DNA of 64,000 nt. Origin: CALVGQ01 sp031551965. GTDB lineage: Bacteria; Bacillota_I; Bacilli_A; Erysipelotrichales; Erysipelotrichaceae. Under the pieces are notes generated by a model. The model saw nothing but the letters and a program-made list of their open reading frames with translations. It ran no database searches and was not told the DNA's origin. The stretch lies in contig JAVBMW010000003.1 of assembly GCA_031551965.1 (NCBI GenBank), positions 112,201 to 176,200 on the forward strand. Reading direction: 5' to 3'. The translations under genes and the position numbers were made by a program. Below are positions 1-7,059 of the stretch, in pieces. Position 1 is the stretch's first letter, and every line of letters begins with the position of its first letter.

Positions 1-1
1 T

Positions 2-82
2 TTGATTTCAATGATCGTTACTGCGGTATTGACTTATATGTTCGGATTTGATAAAAATAGTTCAGTAGTAACAGGAGAATAA
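2..82 (+). CDS. C-terminal end of a membrane protein, possibly PTS EIIC
   Basis: A reading frame enters from the left edge and ends with TAA at 80-82. Its last 26 residues are a hydrophobic stretch (VTAVLTYMFGF) followed by a short polar tail. Sugar PTS EIIC domains often end this way. It lies 2 bases before a ChbG/YdjC-type deacetylase gene, a common partner of PTS genes for chitobiose or related sugars, and its last codons contain that gene's ribosome binding site (AGGAG at 73-77). Only the tail is visible, so the identity is inferred from context. Confidence 0.5.
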   Translation: MISMIVTAVLTYMFGFDKNSSVVTGE

Positions 83-84
83 AT

Positions 85-834
85 ATGAAAAAATTATTAG
101 TGAGAGCGGATGATTTAGGCTACAGTGAAGCAGTCAATTATGGTATTGCGAAAAGCGTGAAATGTGGAATCGTAAAAAGCGTGGGTATTATGACAAATAT
201 GGTTGCAGTACAGCATGGTTGGGATCTTGTAAAAGACTGTAATATTAGTTTTGGACAACACACGAATATTTGTGTGGGCAAGCCAATTACAGACCCTAAA
301 CTCATTCCAAGCATCACTAATGAAAATGGTGAATTCAAAACATCAAAAGAATATCGAAATGCAGAAAAAGATTTCGTTGTTTTCGATGAAGTCATGCTTG
401 AAATCGAAGCTCAATTAAAAAGATTTATAGAACTTACTGGACAAAAACCTGCCTATTTTGAGGGGCACGCAGTATCGAGTGCAAATTTCTTTAAGGCACT
501 TGAAACTGTTGCGGAAAAGCATGGGCTTAAATATTCTGGTATCACCTTTGGAGATAAACTAATGAGGGTTGGTGGCTCAAATGTATATATGCATATGGAA
601 AGCATGAAACCAGATTACGATCCTAAAGCAGAAATACGAAAATTAATCGACAATCTACATGAGGATGCTGTTGATGTCATGATTCTTCATCCAGGATATT
701 TGGATGACTATATTTTAAAAAACTCATCTTTAACAACTCCTCGAGTTTTAGAGGTGGAAATGGCATGTGATCCAGAAGTAAAAAAATGGATTGAAAATGA
801 AAATATAAATCTGACAGAGTACAAAGAAATATAA
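85..834 (+). CDS. ChbG/YdjC-family carbohydrate deacetylase
   Basis: 249 residues, close to the usual family length. The N-terminus LLVRADDLGYSEAVNYGI is the family's metal-binding ADDxG motif (D9, D10), and the motif ILHPGYLD near residue 200 matches the conserved HPGY element. Family members remove acetyl groups from N-acetylated sugars such as chitobiose 6-phosphate in the cytoplasm, using a divalent metal. The middle motif, usually a histidine-rich DSHxH, reads YFEGHAVSS here, so the substrate may differ from that of classical ChbG. It is translationally linked to the upstream PTS-like gene and is followed by a terminator, so it is the last gene of that operon. Confidence 0.85.
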   Translation: MKKLLVRADDLGYSEAVNYGIAKSVKCGIVKSVGIMTNMVAVQHGWDLVKDCNISFGQHTNICVGKPITDPKLIPSITNENGEFKTSKEYRNAEKDFVVFDEVMLEIEAQLKRFIELTGQKPAYFEGHAVSSANFFKALETVAEKHGLKYSGITFGDKLMRVGGSNVYMHMESMKPDYDPKAEIRKLIDNLHEDAVDVMILHPGYLDDYILKNSSLTTPRVLEVEMACDPEVKKWIENENINLTEYKEI

Positions 835-844
835 GTAATTGAAG

Positions 845-876
845 CGGTAAGCCTTTTTGGGTTTATCGTTTTTTTC
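845..876 (+). terminator. Intrinsic terminator after the deacetylase gene
   Basis: CGGTAAGCC (845-853) pairs with GGTTTATCG (860-868) using G-T pairs at two places, with a T-rich loop, followed by an uninterrupted T run. It closes the operon entering from the left. Confidence 0.8.
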
Positions 877-998
877 TCATTATTGTTTCTATTTTACTAA
901 AGTTTTACTATGTTCTCCACATCTTTTCCACAACTTGCAGTTTTAAAAAAGGTATCGTTAAATTTTTCAGAATACAAGTAGTAGGAGGGATTATTCCT

Positions 999-1886
999 AT
1001 GAAAGAAAAACTGAATTTAAGTATTACAAATGATTTTCTATTTAAAGAATTTTTTAGAACGCAAAACAGTGAAGGAGAATACATATTCCTTAAATCTCTG
1101 GTTGAATCATTATTGAACCAACCAGTAGATCACATCGAACTTAAGCCTACAGAAATCAATGGAGATGATCTTACAGCTAAAGATATTCGACTAGATTTGT
1201 TGGCGAAAATTAATCAAGATAAAAATGTGAATCTTGAAATGCAGACTGCTAGTGGGCTTATGGAAGTGGCTAACCGAGCAGTGATCTATTTGTGTCAAAT
1301 ACTATTGGATCAACAGAGTAAAGGGATAGCTTATTCAGATTTTAATGAGACTCACGTTGCCTTCTTTGTGTTGAAAAATTCATTCCCTAAAGATGCCTAT
1401 TATCATCAACATTTTCGCTTCACTTCAGTCGCCGGGATCACCTTGACAAACGTTGCAAATATACATATCATTGAGGTATATAATGGTTTCATGCAGCAAA
1501 TTGAAATTGTTGATATGACAATGTTATTGAAGTGGATATACTTTATGTTGTATCGACAAGGAACAGAAAATGAAAAGATTATGAATGTAATTGAAAGCGA
1601 AGACATACTGAAGGAGGGACTCAAAGTGTTTAATGAACTTACACAAGATGAAATCATGAAAGATAGAGCTTTTGCCAGACAAAAATGGGAGAGAGATATC
1701 GCTCAATTAAAGTATGAAGGAAGACAAGAAGCACTTGCTGAAGGCAGGATTGAAGGTTTGGCTGAAGGAAGAATGCTTGCTGTTTTAGAGATGGCTAAAA
1801 ACATGCTTTCTTTGAATGTAGATGTTGATATCATCATGAAAGCTACAGGACTTACATCAGCACAAATTGAAGAATTAAAAGAATAA
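999..1886 (+). CDS. Rpn/PD-(D/E)XK-family nuclease (transposase_31-like)
   Basis: 295 residues, preceded by GTAGGAGGG. It starts with the family's TNDFLFKEFF motif. The nuclease core is around residues 60-85: RLDLLAKINQDKNVNLEMQ gives the D...ExQ pattern of the PD-(D/E)XK fold. The C-terminus (about 240-260) has the short repeats EALAEGR / IEGLAEGR that are typical of the family and likely form a helix. Rpn proteins are recombination-promoting nucleases, many also annotated as transposases or linked to phage defence. The gene stands alone between two terminators. No terminal inverted repeats or target duplication are visible, so it does not look like an active insertion sequence. Confidence 0.85.
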   Translation: MKEKLNLSITNDFLFKEFFRTQNSEGEYIFLKSLVESLLNQPVDHIELKPTEINGDDLTAKDIRLDLLAKINQDKNVNLEMQTASGLMEVANRAVIYLCQILLDQQSKGIAYSDFNETHVAFFVLKNSFPKDAYYHQHFRFTSVAGITLTNVANIHIIEVYNGFMQQIEIVDMTMLLKWIYFMLYRQGTENEKIMNVIESEDILKEGLKVFNELTQDEIMKDRAFARQKWERDIAQLKYEGRQEALAEGRIEGLAEGRMLAVLEMAKNMLSLNVDVDIIMKATGLTSAQIEELKE

Positions 1887-1893
1887 GAAACAA

Positions 1894-1926
1894 AATGACA
1901 AGCCTTTGATTGGTTTGTCATTTTTG
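1894..1926 (+). terminator. Intrinsic terminator after the Rpn gene
   Basis: AATGACAAGCC and TGGTTTGTCATT form a stem around a short loop, followed by TTTTTG. The A-rich left flank means it could also work on the other strand. Confidence 0.8.
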
Positions 1927-1939
1927 TAAATAGTATTAA

Positions 1940-1968
1940 TAGAATTTGTGTTTTGTTTTTGGTATAAT
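1940..1968 (+). promoter_or_regulatory. Probable promoter with extended -10
   Basis: TATAAT at 1963-1968 is preceded by TGG, an extended -10 element. The -35 region (TAGAAT at 1940) is poor. It would drive the ArsC-family gene and the ECF transporter gene. Confidence 0.5.
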
Positions 1969-1991
1969 TTTATCGCAAAAGGGGGATGACT

Positions 1992-2344
1992 ATGAATCAA
2001 CTAATTTGGTATCCAAAATGCAGTACTTGTCAAAGTGCAAAAAAAGCATAGATCAGTGTCGAATAGAATATGAATTAAGAGATATCGTAAAAGAACCTTT
2101 GACTAAAGAAGAACTGAAAGAAATTATAGATAGAAGCGGTTTTGATATTAAAAAATTCTTTAATACTTCAGGTTTAAAATATAAAGAACTAAATTTAAAA
2201 GATAAGTTACCAAATTTAACTGAAGAGGAAAAAATTGAATTGTTGGCAAGTGATGGAATGCTTGTAAAAAGACCGATCTTGTTAGTGAATGGGAATGTGA
2301 TCATCGGTAAAAAAGAAAAGGAATATGAAGAGGTGATACGATGA
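1992..2344 (+). pseudogene. ArsC/Spx-family reductase-like gene with a frameshift at an A7 run
   Basis: From the ATG at 1992 (behind a GGGGG ribosome binding site at 1981-1985) the frame reads MNQLIWYPKCSTCQSAKKA and stops at TAG 2049-2051. The rest of the protein, from SIDQCRIEYELRDIVKE to the end, continues in the -1 frame up to 2344. Together they give a standard arsenate-reductase-like protein of about 117 residues with the redox motif CSTC and the conserved segments KKFFNTSG and DGMLVKRPIL. The break is in seven A bases (2039-2045). An eighth A, or a -1 slip on the heptamer A-AAA-AAA, restores the frame exactly. It may be a true mutation, a homopolymer sequencing error or slippage-dependent expression. 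The stop overlaps the next gene by 4 bases. Substrate unknown: members include glutaredoxin-like reductases that do not act on arsenate. Confidence 0.85.
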
Positions 2345-2907
2345 AGAACACAACGAAAAAAATGGCTTTTATTGCTATATTTGCAGCAGTAAATTTTGTG
2401 ACATTCAGTTATGGTAAAATAGATATTCCTTTAGCAGCAGGGACAAACATAGCGATCCATGTTGCAAATGCGATAGTGGTTGTGTCAAGTTTACTTTTAG
2501 GACCAATTGAAGGAGGTCTTGCAGGTGGAATTGGACTTGCAATTGCTGACTTATTGGATCCAAAATATGTTGTTTCAGCTCCAAAAACCTTTATACTTAA
2601 ATTCTTAATCGGTTTTATTGCAGGAACAGTTGCTAAAAAGATGAAATTACAGGCAGCGAATGATTTAGAATGTCATCGCATCGTCATTATCAGCTCAATT
2701 GCAGGATTAGGATTTAATGTACTTGCAAATCCTGTTGTAAGTTATATTTATCAAAAATATATTTTAAGAGTAGGGTCTGACGCAGCAAAAATTATTATAG
2801 GATGGACAAGTGGGGTCACATTATTTAATGCAGTAATATGTGTGTTCGTAGCTTATATTCTATATATGTCTTTAAGAAAACCGTTTAATTCTATATATCG
2901 TAAGTAG
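2341..2907 (+). CDS. ECF transporter S component
   Basis: 188 residues with about five or six hydrophobic segments. It begins MKNTTKKMAFIAIFAAVNFV, the pattern of ECF S components, whose first helix carries an AxxxA-type motif that contacts the shared T component. The segment LLGPIEGGLAGGIGLAIADLL is typical of the vitamin-specific S-component superfamily. S components bind a vitamin or precursor at the membrane and use an energising module (EcfAA'T) encoded elsewhere; no such module is in this window. The substrate cannot be read from sequence. It overlaps the ArsC-family gene by ATGA, so the two are co-translated. Confidence 0.8.
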   Translation: MKNTTKKMAFIAIFAAVNFVTFSYGKIDIPLAAGTNIAIHVANAIVVVSSLLLGPIEGGLAGGIGLAIADLLDPKYVVSAPKTFILKFLIGFIAGTVAKKMKLQAANDLECHRIVIISSIAGLGFNVLANPVVSYIYQKYILRVGSDAAKIIIGWTSGVTLFNAVICVFVAYILYMSLRKPFNSIYRK

Positions 2908-2915
2908 TCATAGAA

Positions 2916-2944
2916 TTGCACAAAGAATGGATTTTTGATATACT
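2916..2944 (+). promoter_or_regulatory. Promoter of the DtxR-family gene
   Basis: TTGCAC (2916-2921) and TATACT (2939-2944) are separated by 17 bases and lie just before the regulator gene. Confidence 0.7.
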
Positions 2945-2965
2945 TTGCTTAATTGAGGGCTGTTT

Positions 2966-3352
2966 ATGAAAATTAACGAATCAAATGAAAACTATTTAGA
3001 AACTATTTTGATTCTAGAAGAAAATAATCAACAAGTTCGTATGAGTGACATAGCGAAGCATTTAAATGTGAGCAAGCCTAGTGTCAATAAAGCGATGAGT
3101 ATTTTAAAAGAAGAAGGTTATATTCTTCAACAAAAATATGGATCAATTTTGTTGACAGAAGAAGGACGAAATTATGCAACAAAGGTATATGAAAGACATA
3201 GTTTGTTTCTAAGATTTTTCACTGAAATACTAAAAATTGATGAAGATATCGCTGAAGAAGATGCTTGTCATGTGGAACATTGTATTAGTGATATTACAAT
3301 GGAAAGCTTAAAAAAATATTTGAATGAAGTTTTAGATAATCAAGATAAATAA
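2966..3352 (+). CDS. DtxR/MntR-family metal-dependent repressor
   Basis: 128 residues. Residues 1-70 form the winged helix-turn-helix (ENYLETILILEE, then SDIAKHLNVSKPSVNKAM as recognition helix). The dimer and metal-binding region follows, with H78 and the cluster ACHVEH (C101, E104, H105). In this family a cysteine at the C101 position is typical of iron-sensing DtxR/IdeR, while B. subtilis MntR has glutamate there, so iron sensing is a reasonable guess. There is no C-terminal SH3-like domain, as in the short MntR-type proteins. No transport gene is adjacent, so its targets lie elsewhere. The start follows GAGGGCTGTTT. Confidence 0.85.
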   Translation: MKINESNENYLETILILEENNQQVRMSDIAKHLNVSKPSVNKAMSILKEEGYILQQKYGSILLTEEGRNYATKVYERHSLFLRFFTEILKIDEDIAEEDACHVEHCISDITMESLKKYLNEVLDNQDK

Positions 3353-3357
3353 CGATG

Positions 3358-3380
3358 AACCCTGAATATCGGGGTTCTTT
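3358..3380 (+). terminator. Short hairpin between the regulator and the HD gene
   Basis: AACCCTGA (3358-3365) and TCGGGGTT (3369-3376) form an 8-bp stem with an ATA loop, followed by CTTTATAT. The tail is weak, so it may be a leaky terminator. Confidence 0.45.
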
Positions 3381-3396
3381 ATATAAGGGGAGTCTT

Positions 3397-4023
3397 ATGG
3401 AAATTAATTTAGAAATCAAAACATATATTGAAGAAAATATTATTCCAAAGTATCGTGAATTTGATAAAGCGCATAATTTAAGCCATGTGAACAAGGTGAT
3501 TTCAAATAGTTTAAAGATTGCCCAGGATTATGATGTTGATATGGATCAAGTTTATGTAATTGCAGCCTATCATGATTTTGGGCTTTGTCAGGGACGAGAA
3601 AATCATGAGAAAAATTCAGCAATTAGTCTTTTAAATGATGATCAATTAAAGAAATGGTTTAATGAAGAAATATTGACAAGAATGGCTCAGGCAGTTGAAG
3701 ATCATAGAGCTTCCAATGATTATGAACCTCGTAGTATTTATGGAATGATCGTATCTGAATCTGATAGAGATATCGATTATTGGACAATATTAACAAGGAC
3801 AATTCAATATAGTTTAAAGAATTATCCTGATTATGATTTTGAACAACATTTAGAACGTACTTATTTTCATATTAAAAACAAATATGGTGAAGGTGGTTAT
3901 CTTAAATTGTGGTTAGCGACTGAGGACAATCAAAGGAATCTTCAAATATTAAGAGAACACTCACTTACTAAAGAAGGACTCCGTAATGATTTTGAAAAGG
4001 TATATAATGAGTGTATTGATTAA
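3397..4023 (+). CDS. HD-domain hydrolase
   Basis: The ATG at 3397 behind AAGGGGAG is preferred over the upstream ATG at 3355, which lies in the hairpin and has no binding site. The 208-residue product has the HD phosphohydrolase signature: HNLSHVNKV, AAYHDFG and EDHRAS, with a later ESDRDIDYW. These histidines and aspartates bind one or two metal ions. HD proteins hydrolyse nucleotides or other phosphoesters; no added domain points to a specific substrate. It is probably cytoplasmic, since no membrane segment or signal peptide is seen. The 80 bases after it hold no feature I can name. Confidence 0.75.
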   Translation: MEINLEIKTYIEENIIPKYREFDKAHNLSHVNKVISNSLKIAQDYDVDMDQVYVIAAYHDFGLCQGRENHEKNSAISLLNDDQLKKWFNEEILTRMAQAVEDHRASNDYEPRSIYGMIVSESDRDIDYWTILTRTIQYSLKNYPDYDFEQHLERTYFHIKNKYGEGGYLKLWLATEDNQRNLQILREHSLTKEGLRNDFEKVYNECID

Positions 4024-4103
4024 TTATAGTAGTCTTTTTCAATGATGTATTTAATTGACAAATTTTTACATTCATTATAAATACTGATCGATTCAAGTTA
4101 GTC

Positions 4104-4132
4104 TTGACAAAAAATAATAACTATTCTAATAT
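4104..4132 (+). promoter_or_regulatory. Promoter of the PTS/ene-reductase operon
   Basis: A consensus TTGACA (4104-4109) and TAATAT (4127-4132) with a 17-base spacer. Transcription would begin just before the antiterminator binding site at 4146. Confidence 0.8.
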
Positions 4133-4145
4133 AAAATTGTAGTTC

Positions 4146-4175
4146 GGAATTGTGATTATTAAGTTAAGCAAGACC
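4146..4175 (+). promoter_or_regulatory. RAT (BglG/LicT-type antiterminator binding site)
   Basis: GGAATTGTGATTATTAAG followed by TTAAGCAAGACC resembles the ribonucleic antiterminator consensus of bgl-type operons (GGATTGTnACT...GGCAAnACC). Its 3' end overlaps the left arm of the terminator that follows, so binding of the antiterminator protein would block terminator formation. The operon's second gene encodes such a protein. Confidence 0.75.
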
Positions 4176-4213
4176 TGTTTACATGATTTTTTATGTGAAT
4201 AGGTCTTTTTTGT
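4170..4213 (+). terminator. Attenuator overlapping the RAT site
   Basis: AAGACCTGTTTACAT pairs with ATGTGAATAGGTCTT across a short loop, followed by six T bases. It lies in the leader before EIIA and shares bases with the RAT site, the standard arrangement for substrate-controlled antitermination. Confidence 0.85.
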
Positions 4214-4222
4214 AAATTTTTA

Positions 4223-4720
4223 GTGTTTGGAGGAATAATAATGACTATATATGCAGTTGCAAAAGGAATAAAAAAAGAACTTGAAATTGTTGAGGATGAA
4301 GCATTTTCACAAAAAATGCTTGGAGATGGATTAGCAATCACTCCAGAGGAAGGATGTGTTTATGCTCCTTGCGATGCCACGGTAACAATGATATTTCCTA
4401 CTAATCACGCTATTGGATTAACACTTGAAAATAACGCAGAGGTTTTGATCCATATTGGTATTGATACGGTTGAATTGAATGGTGGAACTTTTGTATCAAA
4501 ATTAAAAATGGGGGATGTTGTAAAGAAAGGAGATCTTTTAGTTGAGTTTGACCTAAATCTGGTGAAGTCTTTAAAGTTTAATACTGATATCATGGTAACG
4601 ATTACTAATGGTTCAAATTATTCGATTAAAAAAACAAAATATGAGATTTTAGGTTTGAATGACATACTGATGGAAGTGACAAGCGGAGATGAAATACAAA
4701 ATTATAAAAGTTTTGAATAA
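4223..4720 (+). CDS. PTS EIIA, glucose/beta-glucoside type
   Basis: 165 residues. The family core GDGLAITPEEGCVYAPCDA is followed by the two active-site histidines, H56 (FPTNHAIGL) and H71 in LIHIGIDTVEL, the phosphorylation site that takes phosphate from HPr. It is a stand-alone EIIA. The EIIBC encoded two genes later has no fused EIIA, so the two almost certainly form one permease. The binding site is TTTGGAGG. The gene is controlled by the RAT/terminator just upstream and overlaps the antiterminator gene by 32 bases. Confidence 0.9.
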   Translation: MFGGIIMTIYAVAKGIKKELEIVEDEAFSQKMLGDGLAITPEEGCVYAPCDATVTMIFPTNHAIGLTLENNAEVLIHIGIDTVELNGGTFVSKLKMGDVVKKGDLLVEFDLNLVKSLKFNTDIMVTITNGSNYSIKKTKYEILGLNDILMEVTSGDEIQNYKSFE

Positions 4721-5525
4721 TAATGCCGTATTAAGTTTAGATGACCAAAATGAAGAAATCATCGTTAAGGGAAAAGGGTTGGCTTTTAAAAAACAGATAG
4801 GAGATATTCTTGATAATAATCTGATTGATAAGATTTTTATTTTAGGAAACCCCAATGTGAAAAGAAAATATCAAGAGCTCATTATTTCAATACCCAATGA
4901 TATTTGTGATGTATGTGCAGAACTAATCGAATTTATTCAAGGTAAAATCGAAACAAAACTGAATGATAATATTTATGTAACTTTAACTGACCATATTGCA
5001 AATTTGATTGAACGTATCCAAATGGGAATATCATTTAATAATTCTTTACTATGGGATGTCAAAAGAATATATAAAAAAGAATACGCTATAAGTGTTGAAG
5101 TAGTTGAAAAGCTTAAAGAAGCATTTCACATCAACATTGATGAAGATGAAGCTTGCTTTATTACTTTACATATTGTTAATGCTGAAATGGATGGGAATAT
5201 CCATGATACTTATGAAATCACATCGATGATAGAGGATGTTTATGATATAGTTGTTAGTTATTTTAATTTGAAAACCGACAAAGAAGGAATTAATTATACA
5301 AGATTTATCATGCATTTACGGGTGTTTTTTGAAAGAATATTTAATAAAGAACATATTCAAAATGAAAAAAGTGAAGAGTTGCTCAATACATTGAAAGAAA
5401 AATACTCAAAACAATATGAATGTGTTATGCAAATAATGAAATATGTGACAAATCGTTATGATGAGATTGTAGATGGAGAAGTTTTATATTTATTGGTTCA
5501 TGTTATTAAGTTAACGGAACAATAA
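4689..5525 (+). CDS. BglG/LicT-family transcription antiterminator
   Basis: 278 residues. Residues 1-55 are the RNA-binding CAT domain (KIIKVLNNNAVLSLD...VKGKGLAFKKQIGD). Two PTS regulation domains follow: PRD1 at about 65-165 (DHIANLIERI, ITLHIVNAE) and PRD2 at about 170-278 (TRFIMHLRVFFERI, LLVHVIKL). Family members dimerise and bind RAT RNA when their PRDs are not phosphorylated by EIIB, that is, when substrate is being transported. Two RAT-like sites are in this operon, at 4146 and 5568. The start lies inside the EIIA gene, so translation is probably coupled. Confidence 0.9.
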   Translation: MKYKIIKVLNNNAVLSLDDQNEEIIVKGKGLAFKKQIGDILDNNLIDKIFILGNPNVKRKYQELIISIPNDICDVCAELIEFIQGKIETKLNDNIYVTLTDHIANLIERIQMGISFNNSLLWDVKRIYKKEYAISVEVVEKLKEAFHINIDEDEACFITLHIVNAEMDGNIHDTYEITSMIEDVYDIVVSYFNLKTDKEGINYTRFIMHLRVFFERIFNKEHIQNEKSEELLNTLKEKYSKQYECVMQIMKYVTNRYDEIVDGEVLYLLVHVIKLTEQ

Positions 5526-5567
5526 TGCAATAAATAAAAAATAGAAGGGGGTGTGTTGTTTTTTACT

Positions 5568-5596
5568 GGATAGTGACAGTTCGGCTGGCTAGACCT
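5568..5596 (+). promoter_or_regulatory. Second RAT-like site before EIIBC
   Basis: GGATAGTGACAG, a TTCGG loop, then CTGGCTAGACC. This matches the RAT pattern well, including the outer GG/CC and inner ACAG/CTGG pairs. Unlike the first site, I see no strong terminator sharing its 3' arm. The only nearby fold is an AT-only stem (TTTAGTAAT / ATTATTAAA, about 5599-5623) right before the GGAGG of the EIIBC gene. Confidence 0.65.
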
Positions 5597-5634
5597 TTTA
5601 TTTAGTAATTTGATTATTAAATGGAGGAAAAAAA

Positions 5635-7047
5635 ATGAATACAAAAGATTTAGCAAGAAAAATCGTCGACATCGTTGGGAATGAAGCCAACGTCAACTTC
5701 GTACAGCACTGTGCAACAAGACTTCGTTTTACGTTAAAGAATGAAGATCAAGTTGATCTAGAAGTTTTGAAACAATTGGATGGTGTTGCGGGGACAGTTT
5801 ACAAAGGTGGACAACTGCAATTAATTATCGGACCAGATGTAGCATATCTTTATGATGAAGTTATTAAGCTTATGCCAAATAAAAAAGGTGGAGAAGTAGA
5901 TGATAATGGGAATGCAGTACAAGAAGTTGAAAAAGAAAAATTAACGTTTAAAAAAGCAGGGTCAAATGTTTTAAGTGCCATTTCAGGATGTATCATTCCA
6001 TTAATTCCGATTATTGTTTCAGCATCATTGATCAAAATGCTTGCGACAGTTTTAGGACCGTCTATGTTGAATGTAATCACTACAGATAACAATTTATATA
6101 CATTATTAAGTTTTGCTGGAGATGCAGGTTTCTATTTCTTGCCGATTTATATCGGATATACTGCGGCTAAGTATTTTAAAGTAACACCTGTGATGGGAAT
6201 GTTTATGGCTGCTATTATGTTGCATCCAACGCTAGTTGGCCTTGTTTCATCAGGCGTGCAATTTGATGTTTATGGTATCCCTATGACAATGGTGAACTAT
6301 GCTAGTTCAACTTTACCAATCATTTTAATTGTTTGGATTATGTCTTATGTTGAAAAAACATTCAATAAATTTGTACCAACTGCAATTAAAATGGTGTTTG
6401 TACCATTACTTACTATGTTGGTGATGTTACCGATTGCATTATGCATTGTTGGACCTCTTGGAACACTGATGGGAAATGCATTTACAAATATGATGTTTGG
6501 AATTGCTTCATTTGGAGTAGTAGGGCGTATTTTAGTTGCAGGATTATCTGGTGGCTTATGGAATGTTTTGGTTTTATGCGGAATGCATTTAACTTATTAT
6601 ATTGCAGGGCTACAATTATTCTTTGCCAATGGATTTGATTCATTGATTATGCCTGGAACTGTTTCAGCAACTGTTGCAGTAGCAGGGATGACAGTTGGTG
6701 CATTGCTACGTTTAAAAGATAAAGAAAATAGAGGATTAACACTTGGATATCTTATTTCTCATGTTATTGGTGGAGTTACAGAACCATCTATTTTTGGTAT
6801 CGGAATCAAATACAAAAAGCCATTCTTCTTCGCATGTGTTGGTGGATTTGCAGGAGCAATTTATTATGCTGTAATGAATACAGGAGTATATACAATGGCA
6901 GCTTCAGCTAATTTTATGTGTTTTGCAGGTTTCTTAGGATCGACTTCTGCAAACATGATCAACGGATTTATTGGAGGAGCTATTGCCTTTGTAGTGGCTG
7001 CGGGGTTAACTTACTCATTTGGTTTCCCTAAAGAAGATACAAAGTAG
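5635..7047 (+). CDS. PTS EIIBC, beta-glucoside family
   Basis: 470 residues. The EIIB domain is at about 1-90, with phosphorylated cysteine C26 in HCATRLRF, followed by a linker and a hydrophobic EIIC domain from about 105 to the end (IPLIPIIVSASLIKML, GGVTEPSIFGI). Together with the EIIA at 4223 it would import and phosphorylate a sugar, by homology a beta-glucoside or similar glycoside. No phospho-beta-glucosidase is nearby, which is unusual. Instead, two flavin/Fe-S oxidoreductase genes follow within 12 bases. The binding site is ATGGAGGAAA. Confidence 0.9.
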   Translation: MNTKDLARKIVDIVGNEANVNFVQHCATRLRFTLKNEDQVDLEVLKQLDGVAGTVYKGGQLQLIIGPDVAYLYDEVIKLMPNKKGGEVDDNGNAVQEVEKEKLTFKKAGSNVLSAISGCIIPLIPIIVSASLIKMLATVLGPSMLNVITTDNNLYTLLSFAGDAGFYFLPIYIGYTAAKYFKVTPVMGMFMAAIMLHPTLVGLVSSGVQFDVYGIPMTMVNYASSTLPIILIVWIMSYVEKTFNKFVPTAIKMVFVPLLTMLVMLPIALCIVGPLGTLMGNAFTNMMFGIASFGVVGRILVAGLSGGLWNVLVLCGMHLTYYIAGLQLFFANGFDSLIMPGTVSATVAVAGMTVGALLRLKDKENRGLTLGYLISHVIGGVTEPSIFGIGIKYKKPFFFACVGGFAGAIYYAVMNTGVYTMAASANFMCFAGFLGSTSANMINGFIGGAIAFVVAAGLTYSFGFPKEDTK

Positions 7048-7059
7048 GACAAAGGGTTT

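Noticed and set aside
999..1886. Insertion sequence
   Set aside because: The Rpn-type gene is transposase-related by name, but no terminal inverted repeats or target duplication flank it and it has its own terminator.
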